Positions 39,204 to 50,700 of a stretch of DNA of 64,000 bases are shown here, piece by piece (the first letter of the stretch is position 1; each line of letters opens with the position of its first letter). Origin of the DNA: Dyella japonica DSM 16301 (GTDB taxonomy: Bacteria > Pseudomonadota > Gammaproteobacteria > Xanthomonadales > Rhodanobacteraceae); assembly GCF_001010355.1 (NCBI RefSeq), contig NZ_JPLA01000006.1, forward strand, positions 1-64,000. The letters run 5' to 3'. The notes under the pieces were generated by a model, which was not told the DNA's origin, did not search any database, and was given only the letters and a program-made list of their open reading frames with translations. The position numbers were made by a program, and so were the translations under genes.

Positions 39204-39261
39204 TTGACAATGTTACCGATCGGTACGTACGATTCGCCCATTCCACGTACCGGTCGGTAAC
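39204..39261 (+). promoter_or_regulatory. Divergent promoter region with double TetR operator
   Basis: Two near-identical palindromic sites, GTTACCGATCGGTACGT (39212-39228) and ACGTACCGGTCGGTAAC (39245-39261), are inverted copies of one another with one mismatch; each has a TACCG-N2-CGGTA core. A plus-strand promoter TTGACA (39204-39209), 18-bp spacer, TACGAT straddles the first site, and the second touches the MFS start codon. Repressor bound here would shut both genes. Confidence 0.75.
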
Positions 39262-40536
39262 ATGACTATACAGCGCACCCGCCCCTTCGGCCAGAAGTAC
39301 GCCTTTGTCGTGGCCGGCGTGATCTTCCTGGCCCTGCTCGCCGCCGCTGGCGTCCGTGCCGCGCCCGGCGTGCTGATCCTGCCGCTGGGCAAGGCCTTCG
39401 GCTGGAGCCGGGACACGATTTCCCTCTCCGCAGCGCTGGGCATCTTCCTGTACGGCATGGTCGGCCCCTTCGCGGCGGCGCTTATGCAGGCCGTAGGCGT
39501 GCGCCGGACGCTGATCGCGGCCCTGGTGTTGATGACCCTCTCCATCTCCGCCAGCGCCTGGATGACACAGCCCTGGCACCTGATGCTGAGCTGGGGACTG
39601 TTCTCCGGCATCGGCTCGGGCTGCGTGGCGATCGTGCTGGGCGCCACGGTGGTGAATCGCTGGTTTGTCACCCATCGCGGTTTGATGATGGGCTTGCTCA
39701 CGGCCAGCACCGCCACCGGCACCCTCGCCTTCCTGCCGGCGCTGGCCGCGATTGCCGAGCATGGTGGCTGGCGACCGGTGGTGTGGACGGTTGCTGCGGG
39801 TTGCGCCCTGCTGATTCCGCTGGCTTGGTGGCTGTTGCCGGAACGTCCGTCGGATATCGGCCTGCGCCCCTACGGCGCGACCGAAGAGGAAGTCGACACC
39901 GCACCGCGTCGCAACCTGCTCGCCATCGCGCTGGGTACCTTGGCGACGGCGTCAAGGCAGCGCACGTTCTGGTTCCTGTTCGCCACGTTTTTCATCTGCG
40001 GCTTCACCACCAATGGCCTGATCGGCACGCACTTCATCGCGATGTGTGGTGACCACGGCATCCCCGAAGTGCGCGCGGCAAGTCTGCTGGCCATGATGGG
40101 TGCGTTCGATTTGGTCGGCACCACGCTGTCAGGTTGGCTGACCGATCGCTGCGATCCGCGCAAGCTGCTGTTCGTCTACTACGGTCTGCGCGGACTATCG
40201 CTGATCTGGCTGCCGTATTCCGATTTCTCGCTGACCAGCCTTTCGTTGTTCGGCATGTTCTACGGACTGGACTGGATTGCCACGGTGCCGCCGACGCTGC
40301 GCCTGGCCTCCGAAGCGTTCGGCGATCGCGATGCGCCGGTGGTGTTTGGCTGGGTGGCCGCGGGGCATCAGATCGGTGCGGCAAGTGCAGCGTTTTTTGC
40401 GGGTGCCCTGCGCACGCAGAACGGCGACTACCTGCAGCCTTTCGTGGTCGCGGGCGTGACCGGCCTGATCGCTGCGGGGCTGGCCTTGATGATAGGCCGC
40501 CGCTCCACCCTGCAGCCGGCGCTGCAGGCGGGTTGA
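39262..40536 (+). CDS. MFS transporter
   Basis: A 424-residue protein with twelve hydrophobic spans in two halves. The N-terminal half has the loop ALMQAVGVRRTLIAALVL and the C-terminal half the loop SGWLTDRCDPRKLLFVYYGL with the MFS motif A pattern G-x-L-x-D-R. It resembles the oxalate/monocarboxylate type, but the substrate is not known. It is probably induced by the ligand of the TetR protein next to it. Confidence 0.82.
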   Translation: MTIQRTRPFGQKYAFVVAGVIFLALLAAAGVRAAPGVLILPLGKAFGWSRDTISLSAALGIFLYGMVGPFAAALMQAVGVRRTLIAALVLMTLSISASAWMTQPWHLMLSWGLFSGIGSGCVAIVLGATVVNRWFVTHRGLMMGLLTASTATGTLAFLPALAAIAEHGGWRPVVWTVAAGCALLIPLAWWLLPERPSDIGLRPYGATEEEVDTAPRRNLLAIALGTLATASRQRTFWFLFATFFICGFTTNGLIGTHFIAMCGDHGIPEVRAASLLAMMGAFDLVGTTLSGWLTDRCDPRKLLFVYYGLRGLSLIWLPYSDFSLTSLSLFGMFYGLDWIATVPPTLRLASEAFGDRDAPVVFGWVAAGHQIGAASAAFFAGALRTQNGDYLQPFVVAGVTGLIAAGLALMIGRRSTLQPALQAG

Positions 40537-40887
40537 TCAGGCCAGCCGGGTGCCGTTGGGCACCGGGCGTTCGATCGCCGTGAGCACCACGCCTTCGTCG
40601 GTGTGGAAACCAGTGAGCAGGAACTGCGAGCGATAAGGCCCGATCTGTTTCTCGGGGAAGTTGATCACGCCGACGATCTGGCGTCCGAGCAGGTCCTCCG
40701 CGCGATAAAGATTCACGACCTGCGCGCTGGTTTTCTTCTCGCCGTACGGACCGAAATCCGCCCACACTTTCCACGCCGGCTTGCGCGCTTCGGGAAATGG
40801 CTCGACGCGCGTCACGGTGCCCGCGACGATCAACACCTTCTCGAAATCGGCCCAGCTGATTTCATTCACCGCGTCTGTGCTGCTCAT
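40537..40887 (-). CDS. CsaA-like tRNA-binding domain protein
   Basis: A 116-residue OB-fold protein: [20 protein letters not shown], then [40 protein letters not shown] and [20 protein letters not shown] are the CsaA signatures. CsaA binds tRNA and has been linked to protein export. ATG overlaps the FAD oxidase stop as ATGA. Confidence 0.85.
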   Translation of the reverse strand: MSSTDAVNEISWADFEKVLIVAGTVTRVEPFPEARKPAWKVWADFGPYGEKKTSAQVVNLYRAEDLLGRQIVGVINFPEKQIGPYRSQFLLTGFHTDEGVVLTAIERPVPNGTRLA

Positions 40888-42173
40888 CCTTCCAACCTCG
40901 TCTTGAACCAGTCCTTGCTCTGCTGCCACCAATAGCTGCTTTGCGCGCCAAGGTAGCCGAAAGGTCGATAGGTGGGCGCCAAGCCATAGGGCGCGAACTG
41001 CTTCCAGCGGTCGTCGCCTTCGGCCAGTGCCGCCGCGAGCAGGTCGCCCGCCGCGCACGTCGGCGCCAGGCCGTGGCCACCGAACGCCTGCGCCCACCAT
41101 AAGCCGTCGCCGCTGCTGCCAATCTGCGGCATCTGGTGGCGCGCATAACTCATCAGGCCCGACCACGCGTAATCGACCTTCACGCCTTTCAGTTGCGGAA
41201 ACACGCGTAGCAAGTCGCGCATCAGCAGGCTTTGCACGGCTCGCGGCGAGCGATCACGTACGGAGATGCGGCCGCCCCACAGCAGGCGGCTGTCCGTCAA
41301 CGAACGGTAGTAGTCGAAGGCAAAGCGTGAATCGTAGACGGCCGAACGCGTTTCCAGGCAATCGTGAAGACGATCGCCCAGCGGCTCCGTCACCATCACA
41401 TAGGTGGCGATGGGCAGGATGGCGCGATCGACCTGACGACGCAGGCCGGCCAGGTAACCGCCACATGCAAGCACGACCTGATCCGCGTGGACCGAACCTT
41501 GCGCGGTTTCGATGCGCCAGCGCGTACCCTCGCGGCGCAACTGCCATACATCGGTATTTTCATGGACGCGTACGCCTTGCGCCGCAGCCGCGCCGGCAAG
41601 GCCGATGGCAAAGTTGAGCGGATGCAGGTGTAGCGCATCGCGTTCGTACAGGCCATCGTAGTAGCGCGTGGTATGCACGCGTCCACGCAGCTCGTGCTGC
41701 GGCAGCCATTCCCAATTTACGCCGTAGTGGCGCGCGAGCAGTTCCTGGCGCTGGCGCAGCACGGCAGGATCGCGGAACCAGTTCGCCCAGATGATGCCTT
41801 CGTCCACCAGGTCGCAGGGAATAGCGTGCTGTGCGACGCGCTGGCGAATGCGCGCCACCGCCTCCGTGGTGTGCCGGAACAAGGCCAGCGCCGCCTGCTG
41901 CCCGCGCTGGTCGAGCAGCGATTGCTCACCCAGCGAGTAGCCGCCGAACACGAAACCGCCGTTGCGCCCGGAGGCACCAAACCCCACGCGCTCGCGCTCC
42001 AGCAGAACGACGTCGCGTACGCCGCGTTCGGCCAGGCCCAGCGCCGTATGCAAACCGGCAAAACCGCCGCCAATGATGGCGACGCGGGCCTCGGTCTTGC
42101 CCTGCAAGGGCGCGAATGGCGCGTACGGCGTGGCCGTGGCGAGGTAATAGGAGGCGGCCGGTGACGGAGTCAT
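40884..42173 (-). CDS. FAD-dependent oxidoreductase, PuuB/DAO type
   Basis: A 429-residue flavoenzyme. The dinucleotide motif [20 protein letters not shown] is at residues 31-50, followed by [17 protein letters not shown], typical of gamma-glutamylputrescine oxidase and related amine oxidases, and [19 protein letters not shown] near the end. It would oxidise an amine or amino acid with O2 as acceptor. Substrate not known; no other putrescine genes are near. Confidence 0.75.
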   Translation of the reverse strand: MTPSPAASYYLATATPYAPFAPLQGKTEARVAIIGGGFAGLHTALGLAERGVRDVVLLERERVGFGASGRNGGFVFGGYSLGEQSLLDQRGQQAALALFRHTTEAVARIRQRVAQHAIPCDLVDEGIIWANWFRDPAVLRQRQELLARHYGVNWEWLPQHELRGRVHTTRYYDGLYERDALHLHPLNFAIGLAGAAAAQGVRVHENTDVWQLRREGTRWRIETAQGSVHADQVVLACGGYLAGLRRQVDRAILPIATYVMVTEPLGDRLHDCLETRSAVYDSRFAFDYYRSLTDSRLLWGGRISVRDRSPRAVQSLLMRDLLRVFPQLKGVKVDYAWSGLMSYARHQMPQIGSSGDGLWWAQAFGGHGLAPTCAAGDLLAAALAEGDDRWKQFAPYGLAPTYRPFGYLGAQSSYWWQQSKDWFKTRLEG

Positions 42174-42261
42174 GCGATGGACGTGTGCCTGTCTCGGATC
42201 AGGCCATCAAGCATAGCGCAGCCCCGATGTGGCATTCCTCCATGCCACTGGTCACGCTGAC

Positions 42262-44655
42262 TCAGTCGACCACGTTCACACCCAGGGGCCTGAGATCGCT
42301 GCGCCCACGGTCATCCACCACGCGCACTTCGTAGTTGCCTGCGCTCGCCGGCTGCCAGAACATCGATTCGCCGGGTGCGCTGCGTCCCACGTAGGCATCG
42401 TTGACGAACCAGTACATCTCGCGCACCGAAGCGTCCGCGTTGGCGCTGAAGGCGATGCGATCCTGGCCCGTCGACTTCAGGCGCAGCGCGTAGATGCTGC
42501 CGCGCAATGGCGAGGTGATCGATGGCGGCTCACCATCCACGCCGCTCAGTACGCAGCTGTCGTTGCGCGGCGGCGTGCGGCGCGGGATGCCGGCCTGCAC
42601 GAACACGCGCTGCAGTTCGGACGGCCAGAATTCGTAGACCTCCACATGCGTCCGCTTGCCCGCATACGGCGGACAGGCCGGCTTGCCGGTGTCGTCGTCG
42701 ATCAGCACCGGGCGATGCACCTGGCTTACCCGGATCGGCGACTTGCCGGGAATAAACCAGGTCATGCCGCGTTGCGGACACCACTGGTTGGGCAGATCGC
42801 CGCTGGCCAGGCAGATTTCCACGCGGCGCAGCTGCGCCGGCATATGCCGCACGGGTTCGCTCATCTGCGGCTGCGCAGCGCGTAGCGCATCCTCCATCTG
42901 GAAGAACAACGGCGCCGCGGCGTCCACGCCGACGAAGGCAGGATTGCTGCTGCCATCAAAGTTGCCCACCCACACCACCAGCACGTAGGGCCCGAAACTG
43001 CCGGCCGTCCATGCATCGCGAAAGCCCCAGGACGTACCGGTTTTCCAGTACACCGGCAGACGGTCCGGCTGCGCGCCGGTGGTCTCGTCCGGGCGCGGAT
43101 TCTGCCGCAGCATATCCATCACCATGAAGCTCGCCTCTTCGCTCAGCACACGCGTGCCATGGCTGGGCGTGGTGTCCGCGAGCAAACGCAACTCACGTAG
43201 CTCGCCGCGATTGGCGAGCATGGCGTAGAGGCCGGCCAGCTCCTGCATGGTCACTTCGCCGCCGCCGAGCACCAGGGCGAGCCCGTAGTGCTTTTCGCTC
43301 GCCATGCGGCTGATGCCCGCATCGCGCAGGAATTGATAGAAGCTCGGCTGCTGGAGCTGTGAGGCCACCCACACGGCCGGAATATTGCGGCTGCGTACGA
43401 GGGCCTCAGTGGCGGTGACCGGCCCCAGGAAATGGCCGTCGAAATTTTCCGGCGCATAGGGGCCGAACGCGGTCGGTACATCACGCAACACAGTCTGCGG
43501 ATGGAGCACGCCCTGGTCGAAACCCAGCGCGTAGATGAAGGGCTTCAGCGTCGAGCCCGGCGAACGCTTGGCCAGCGTACCGTTCACCTGGCCCTGGATG
43601 TCTGCATTGGCGTAATCGGCCGAGCCGACCAGCGCCTTCACGCCCATGTCGCGCGTGTCCACCAGGAGCGCCGCCACATTGCGAATGCCGCGACCGCTGT
43701 TGCGCTCGACGTAGTGATCCACCTGCCGTTCCAGCACGTGCTGCAGATCGAGATCGAGCGTGGTGGTGACGCGGCTGTCGGTATCGCTCGCTAGCACCCT
43801 GCGCTCGGCGAGTACCTGATCCACCGCATGCGGCGCCTCGAATGGCAACTTGGATAGCGGACGCAGGCGTAGCGGCAATGCAAACAGCGGCTGCAAAGCT
43901 GCGTCTTGTGGGTGCAGCGCTTTCCACTTCGCGTAAAGGCGATTGCGCGATGTGCTCAGGCGACGGCTGATCAGATCCGGCGCATCCGCACCGGCCTGCA
44001 GGCGACGACTCGGGTCCTGCGGAATCACCGCCAGCGTCAGCGCCTCGGGCAGGCTCAGCGCATCGGCAGGCTTGTCGAAGTAAGCCAGGCTCGCCGCACC
44101 CACGCCTTCAACATTGCGCCCATAAGGCGCAGCGTTGAGATAGGCCTCGAGAATCTGGTCCTTGGAATAGAACAGTTCCAGCTGCAGCGCACGCGCGACC
44201 TGCTGCAACTTGCCTGCGGGGGAGCGCGTGTTGAGCCGCCAGAGCAGGCGCGCCAACTGCATGGTGATGGTCGAACCACCCTGCCGGTTGCCGTGGCTCA
44301 CATAAGTGACCCAGGCACCGCGTGCCAGGCCATACGGATTGAAGCCGGGATGCCAGCGGTACCAGCGATCCTCGTGCAGCAGCACACCGTCGACCAGTGC
44401 GGGCGACACATCCTTGAGCGGAACCCACAGGCGATAGCGCTGATCGCTGGCCAGCGTGAGGCGCAGCAATCTTCCCCGCGCGTCGTAGACCGCGGTCGAG
44501 GACGGCAGCCACGCACTCAAGGGGCGATGCGGCCACACGCGCACGCCCACCAGCACGGCCGCGAGCAGCGCGACACCGACCAACGCGTTCTGCCAGCGCA
44601 CGATCCAGCGAAGCAGAGCGCGGCAACAACGGGCAATGAGCGGCGGCGTGGTCAT
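42262..44655 (-). CDS. pbpC: Penicillin-binding protein 1C
   Basis: A 797-residue bifunctional enzyme. An N-terminal membrane anchor (about residues 20-40) is followed by the glycosyltransferase 51 domain with catalytic E95 in VLLHEDRWYRWHPGFN and GGSTITMQLAR at 126-136, then the transpeptidase with S368-x-x-K371 (GSTLKP), SRN (422-424) and KTG in VYWKTGTSWGF. The C-terminal domain after about residue 680 is the PBP1C-specific type. ATG at 44655 is preferred to a GTG upstream that lies in a repeat. Next to the alpha-2-macroglobulin gene, as in many bacteria. Confidence 0.92.
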   Translation of the reverse strand: MTTPPLIARCCRALLRWIVRWQNALVGVALLAAVLVGVRVWPHRPLSAWLPSSTAVYDARGRLLRLTLASDQRYRLWVPLKDVSPALVDGVLLHEDRWYRWHPGFNPYGLARGAWVTYVSHGNRQGGSTITMQLARLLWRLNTRSPAGKLQQVARALQLELFYSKDQILEAYLNAAPYGRNVEGVGAASLAYFDKPADALSLPEALTLAVIPQDPSRRLQAGADAPDLISRRLSTSRNRLYAKWKALHPQDAALQPLFALPLRLRPLSKLPFEAPHAVDQVLAERRVLASDTDSRVTTTLDLDLQHVLERQVDHYVERNSGRGIRNVAALLVDTRDMGVKALVGSADYANADIQGQVNGTLAKRSPGSTLKPFIYALGFDQGVLHPQTVLRDVPTAFGPYAPENFDGHFLGPVTATEALVRSRNIPAVWVASQLQQPSFYQFLRDAGISRMASEKHYGLALVLGGGEVTMQELAGLYAMLANRGELRELRLLADTTPSHGTRVLSEEASFMVMDMLRQNPRPDETTGAQPDRLPVYWKTGTSWGFRDAWTAGSFGPYVLVVWVGNFDGSSNPAFVGVDAAAPLFFQMEDALRAAQPQMSEPVRHMPAQLRRVEICLASGDLPNQWCPQRGMTWFIPGKSPIRVSQVHRPVLIDDDTGKPACPPYAGKRTHVEVYEFWPSELQRVFVQAGIPRRTPPRNDSCVLSGVDGEPPSITSPLRGSIYALRLKSTGQDRIAFSANADASVREMYWFVNDAYVGRSAPGESMFWQPASAGNYEVRVVDDRGRSDLRPLGVNVVD

Positions 44656-44669
44656 GCGGCGTGTCCGTG

Positions 44670-44699
44670 GGAGCACCCATGCGCAGGCATGGGTGCTCC
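44670..44699. repeat. REP-like hairpin between the A2M gene and pbpC
   Basis: Perfect 13-bp arms (GGAGCACCCATGC and GCATGGGTGCTCC) around GCAG. The loop and core GCGCAGGC are the same as in the repeat at 56141, so both probably belong to one dispersed family. Confidence 0.6.
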
Positions 44700-44706
44700 G
44701 CCTTCC

Positions 44707-47700
44707 TCAAGGCTGACGGACGACCTCCAGGGTGACGCCGCCCGCCGTGCGCGCCTGCACGCGTCGGTCGTACAGCGCCTCGCCATAAGCCGGCGGCACG
44801 ATGAACTTGCCGGCATTGGTCGCCTTGATGCGGTAGACGAATTCGCCCACGTCCGGCGTGGCCGTGCCGTAAAGCACCACCCGATCCTCGCGCACATCCG
44901 CGTACTGCAGCGCCCAGCTGGAATTGCCCACGCCGATCGGCGAGCGCCAGGCACTGGCCTTGACTTCGCTGTCGCCGCCGGCATCGTTCTGCTCGCTGCC
45001 GTCCTGCTGCTGGTCCGTCACGGCCGGCGGCGGCTGGATCACCGGCTCGAAACCGCCAGGCAGCAGGTCGACGATGGCCACATTGTCTACGCCACGATCG
45101 TCGGTGGCGCGGATCTTCACGTGCACATCGATCTCCTGGCCGATGGTGACCTTGTCGATCACTTTGCCGTTGACGTCGGTGTAGTCGCGGGTGATTTCCA
45201 GGCCGTCCTTGATCGCCTTGGTCGGCTTATCGCGATCGAAACCGCCCTGACTCACCACACGCCAGGCCGGCAGCGTGCTGTCATTGGTGAAGCGCAGGCG
45301 CCTGGCGTCCGCGTCCCAGCTGCCCGCCTGCAGCAGGTTGCCCTGCAGTGCCGCGATGGCCTTGACCGCGCCGTCAGCGTGTACCTGGTCGATACGCAGC
45401 TTGTCCAACTGCGTGGTGTTCTGCGAGGCGTAGCTATCCAACGCCAGCAGCACCATCGACGAGGACAATGTGTTGTACCAGCCTTGCTCCAGCGGCTCGG
45501 TGATGTTCTCCATCACGCGGGGCGACAGCGCCCGGGTGCGCTCGGGGAAGTGCTTGGCCAACAGGTACAGCGTGCTCGCGTCACGAATCAACGGGTCATA
45601 GTAATAGCCGTAGCGGAAGTCCTTGTCGGCACCATTGCGCTCGAGCAGTTTCTGCGGACCGGCGATCAGTTGCGCGGCCTGCTTGTCCTGCTTGAGCAGC
45701 TGGTACGACGAGGCCAGCCAGGCCGCCGCCAGATCGCTCTTCCATTGATCCGGATACGCATCCTGCAGACGCTTCTGCACCGCCGCCAGGTCATTGGTGG
45801 TGACATTGCCCTGGCGGGTGAGCAGGTACACGGCGTAGGCACGCTGGCGCAGCAGGTCCAGACCATCGAGCGTATCGTCGCTGGCCAGCTGATGCAGGTA
45901 CTTGTTGCCCGCGTCGAACATGTCGCGGGGAATCGCCACGCCACGATCGCGCGCTTCCAGCATGAAGTGCATGGCATAGGTCGACACGAACGCATTGGAG
46001 TCCGGTGTCGCCGACCACAGACCAAAGCCGCCCTGCCCGTTCTGGCGCGAATGCAGCACGTCCAGGAACTGGGTCAAGGCCTCTTCGTTGCTGAGCTTCT
46101 TGCCGCTCATTGCCGGTTGCAAGGCATCGGCAAACACCTTCACCTGCGGCCACTTCGACAGCACCAGCCGGGGCATGGCAGAGCTCACGATCTGCTCGCT
46201 GCAGTAGTGCTGGAAGTTGACCAGGTAGGTCGTCAGGCCGCTGGACAACACCACCGGGATGTTGGAGATGGCCGCATCGCGCGACGCGTATTCGCTGAAC
46301 AGGCGGCGAAGATCTGGCTGATCCTGCTTGGTGCCCGCATCGACGCGGCCCACGTCCACCTGCGTGCGATAGGCCGAAGCCGGGCGCACGGAAACATCCA
46401 CGCTCTGGTGAGCCGACTTGTCGCCATAGCCCGCCGTGAAGCTCAAATTGCCGGAGCCGAGTTTGTCGGTTGCCTTGACGCGGAACGTGACCACGCCCTC
46501 GCGCATCTCGCCCAGGTTCAAGCTTTGATTCGGCGCACCGACCACCTGCAACTGCGGCCCGGTCTTCAGGCTCACGGCAACCGGCACCTGCTTCCCGCCA
46601 AGCCCGGTCAGGTTGTTGGCAACACCCACGCTGACTTCGACCTCATCGCCCGGCGCCAGCGTGGTGGGCACGTTGGGTGACAGCACGAAATCGCCGCGCA
46701 CCGTGGTGCCCCCTTCGTAGGTGCCAATGCGATCCGACGATACGGCAACCGCCATCACGCGCAGCTTGCCGTTGAAGTAATCGGGCACCTGATAGGTGAG
46801 GTCCTTCTCGCCATTCACCTCGACGATGCCGGACCAGTACGCCACCGGCTTGTCGCGCTTGCGCTTGAACGGATTGAGCTGGCGACCAATCGCGCCGTCG
46901 GCGTCACCGCCGGGTGAGGCCATCGCCATCAGCTTTTCGAAGTCGGGCAGGATCAGGTCGAGGATCTGCGACGTGCCCACTTCCAGCATGCGCTTGCGGA
47001 AGAAGAACTTCAGCGGATCGCCCAGCTTGTAGCGCGCCACCTGCAGGATGCCTTCGTCCACCGCGAACACCACGGCGCGGGTCGGCTGCGGCGCGCTCAG
47101 CTTGAACGTGACGGTTTCGCCTGGCTTCACCAGCGCCGGCGCATCCACCTTGATGGCATTGCGACGCGCGTCCAGGTTGACCGAGAACGGCACCACGCCA
47201 TAGCTCAGCGGGCTCATGAAGATCTCATCCGACGAAGGATCGCGGATGTACTGCACGTTGATGTAGCCGTTGCCTTCGAAATCCGCCGGCACGGTGATGT
47301 GCTGCACGGAGCTGCTGGTATCGGCGTGGAACCAGGCGTGCGCATAGACCTTGTCGCGCTCGATGGTGATCAGGCCGCTGCCCGCATACGGCGCGCGTAT
47401 GGCGATATCCACCGATTCGCCCGGCGCATAGTCCTGCTTGCTCAGGTTGAGCTGCAGCTCCGCGTTGCGATCCAGCGAACGCGACACGTTGGCCGCACCG
47501 GCCACCGAGTACTCCACGCGATTGACTTCCACGCCGTCGCTGCTGCGCACGATCACCAGCGCATAGTTGCCCGGCTTGTCGGTCGGCAGCGCGTAGTCCA
47601 TGCCGTTCGCCGGGATCGACAGCGGCTGCTCGTTGAGCGGCACTTCCTTGAGCTTGGACTGGTACTTGAAGACGCCCGAGTCCTGCTTGGTCAGCACCGA

Positions 47701-50700
47701 GATATAGCGGCGCTCGATCAGGCGCGCCTTGAGGTCCTTGAGTGCCATCGACTTGGCGGTGTGGTCAATCGCCACCAGATGCACGCTGCGCGGCGCATCG
47801 CGGTTGATGTAGTCGAGGTTGTCGACCGATTTGTAGCCGACCAGCCAGTCGTTGCTCGACACCAGGGTCTGCGCCGCCGCGGCGACGCTGCGACCGCCTT
47901 CGGGCTCGTACGCCTTGACCAGGAAGTACAGCTGATACGTCGCGTCAGCGTATTTCTTCAAGTCCAGATCGAACTCGGCATGGCCCTTGTCGTCGGTCTT
48001 GCCGTCCTGCAGCTTGTCTTCGTAGCCCTCTTTGGCGCGGCGCACATCGTAGAAGTGATAGTCGGGCCAGCTGCGGAACGCCGGCCATGCCGGACGCAGC
48101 GTCACCGACGCTTCCACGCGACGATCCGCGGCCGGCGTGCCGAACAGGTTCATCACATCCACCACGCCCTTGATCTGGTCGGGCTTGACCCAGCCTTCGG
48201 GCACCTGGCCGGCGAGCTTGGCCTCGACCTTCATGCGATCGGGCAGGAATTCCTTCACCTGCACGGTAGTGCTGCCGATCTGCGCGGCGGCCTTGCCGTC
48301 CTTGACGATGTAGAGGTTCACCGTCCAGGTGCCGGTCGGCGCGGTTTCAGCAGGGGCGTAGTCGAGTTCGCCGAAACCGGTGGCGTCCATCGACATCGGC
48401 AGCTGTTTTACCGTCATGCCGCGTGGATCGACGATCTCCGCCTGCAGCGGGATACCCACCACGCTGCGCGTCCAGCTGGCCGCGCGGACGATCAGTCCCA
48501 CATGAAAGGTGTCGCCCGGTCGATAGATGCCGCGATCGGAGAACAGGTAGGCAGAGAGCTGTCCCTCATTGGTCGCATTGCGCTCGCCGCCCACGTCGAA
48601 GCGCGAGAAGTCGAGCTTGCGGTCATAACTGCTGCTGCCGCCGATCGGCAGGAACGACAAGTCGTCGCCCTTTTTCACCACGTACAGCGTGGGCTGCTTT
48701 TCGCGCTCCAGTCCCTTGAAGGTCGGGAAATGCACCACGCCGTCCGCCGACGTGGTATCGCTGAACAAGGTCTGGCCATTCACCGCCAGCACCGACACCG
48801 AGGCACCGCCAACCGGCTGGCCGGAACGGATGGACTGCACGAACACATCCTGGCTGCCATCCAGCGAACGCTTCACCAGCATGCCCAGATCGGTGACCAC
48901 GATCATGCGCGTGTCGGCCGCAGGCATGCTGCCGTCATCGTCGTTCGACATCCCGCCCTGGTCGGATTCGCCGTCCCCTGACTCGTCGCCCGACATATCG
49001 TTGGTGGGCGCCGCCTGAGGCTCGTTCTCCGCCGCCTTGCGAGCGTCTTCCCGCTTCTTTTCCGCCGCCGCGTCGTAGCTGGACAGATGCAGCAGGAAGA
49101 CACCGCGCTTGCCTTCCTTCAGGTATTGCCCAAGGTCGACACCCTCGTAATGCGCCTTGGACGGATCGTCCTTGGGGAAGCTGCGCTTCTGTTCGAAGCG
49201 TTCGACGATATGGTCTTCGCTGAAGGCGTAACTCAGTTCCGGATGCGCGTACGAACCCTGGTTGAGGCTCACCAGATGCTGCAGCTGATCAGGCAGCACG
49301 CGGCCGATCTCCACGCGCATGCCCGGCAGATTGCGCGACACCACCGAGATGCGCTTACTGCCCGACATCGACAACAGTGAGCCGTCCGCCATGAAGCGCA
49401 GCAGCTTGGGATAGTTGGGTACGGTGACGACGGTGGTGTAGGACTTGCCCAGGATGTAGCCGCCGAACGTCTTCAGACCCTTGTCGACGCGCACATAGAT
49501 GCGCTGCCCTGGCGTCGCGTGGAACTTGAAGCTCTGCATCGCTTCGTATTCGTTCTCGGTGGACACCATCTCCAGCTTCAGCGGCTGGCTCTGGCGCAGT
49601 TCCGCTTCGCCCACTTGCGACGCGCGCCAGCCATAGGGCGGTGCATCCTCGCCCTGCTCTTCGCCGGCCTTGCGCGGCGGCAGCACCCAGGCCTTGATCA
49701 AGCCGGCCAGTTCGGTGTCGCGCACGGTGCCGCCGACATTGACCAGCAACACCTGTTCGGGTTCGTACTTCTCGTTGTCGACCAGGGTCGGCTCGATGCC
49801 GTTGATGGTGAGACTGTAGAGGCCCGGCACGCGCACTTGCGTCTTGATTTCCGCGCCAGTGCCGTCGCCGCCGCGCGTGCTGCGGACACCCTTGGCGATG
49901 GTGTAGGACACCGCGCTCTCGTCGCGCGGCAGGGACAGCGGCTGCGAATGGATCCAGGCGTGCAGCTTGTACTGGTCGTAGGTGACCGTGTACTTCAGCG
50001 GCGCATCGCGGCTCCCGCGCTGCATCAGTCCCACCTCGATGCGCTTCTCGAAATCGGCGGTGTCGACCGGGTAGTTGAACGTCACCGGCTGGATGGTCTT
50101 CTTGGCGGTGGCGTCCTGCGGGTCCTGATAGAACTCGCCCCGCTCCACCTTGGCCTCGAACGCCGGCGTGTCGAACTCGAAATGGTCGTCCGCCATCAGC
50201 ACCTGGCGAGCGAAGGCCTTGGCGACGTCGAAGCGCACCTCGTAGTGCTTGCCGATCGGCCAGTCCTCCGCCGGGACAAAGCGCAGCGTGCGGTCATCGA
50301 CCCAGGTCCATTGCCCTTTCACGGCCGGCTGCATCGCAATGCCGACCGTCACCGGCTTGCCCACCTGCTCGATCGGCGCCGCCGAACCGGAGAACGTCAC
50401 CATCAGCGGACTGATGACGATCGGTTGCTTGGTGTAGTCGGTGATGGCAGGTGCCGATGCGCTCAGCGTGATGCGCGTAGGCTCGACCGGCTGCGGACGA
50501 TTCTTGTACCACTGCCAACCGAACCAGCCGGCGGCAGCAAGTACGAGCGCCCCGAGCAGTACACCGGCGGCATGCACCGGTCGACGCCGGATCCAGCCTC
50601 CGGTCGCGGGCAACCAGGTGGGCGCCGACCAGCTGACCTGTCCCAACAACGGACGCAGTATCAGACCTAGGCCGGCCAGTAGCCCGCGCAGCAGGCGCAG

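Noticed and set aside
43906..46680. A very long open frame (about 920 codons) on the plus strand
   Set aside because: It is antisense to pbpC and the A2M gene, has His/Arg/Gln-rich non-protein-like composition and no ribosome site; it is caused by high GC at third codon positions of the real genes.
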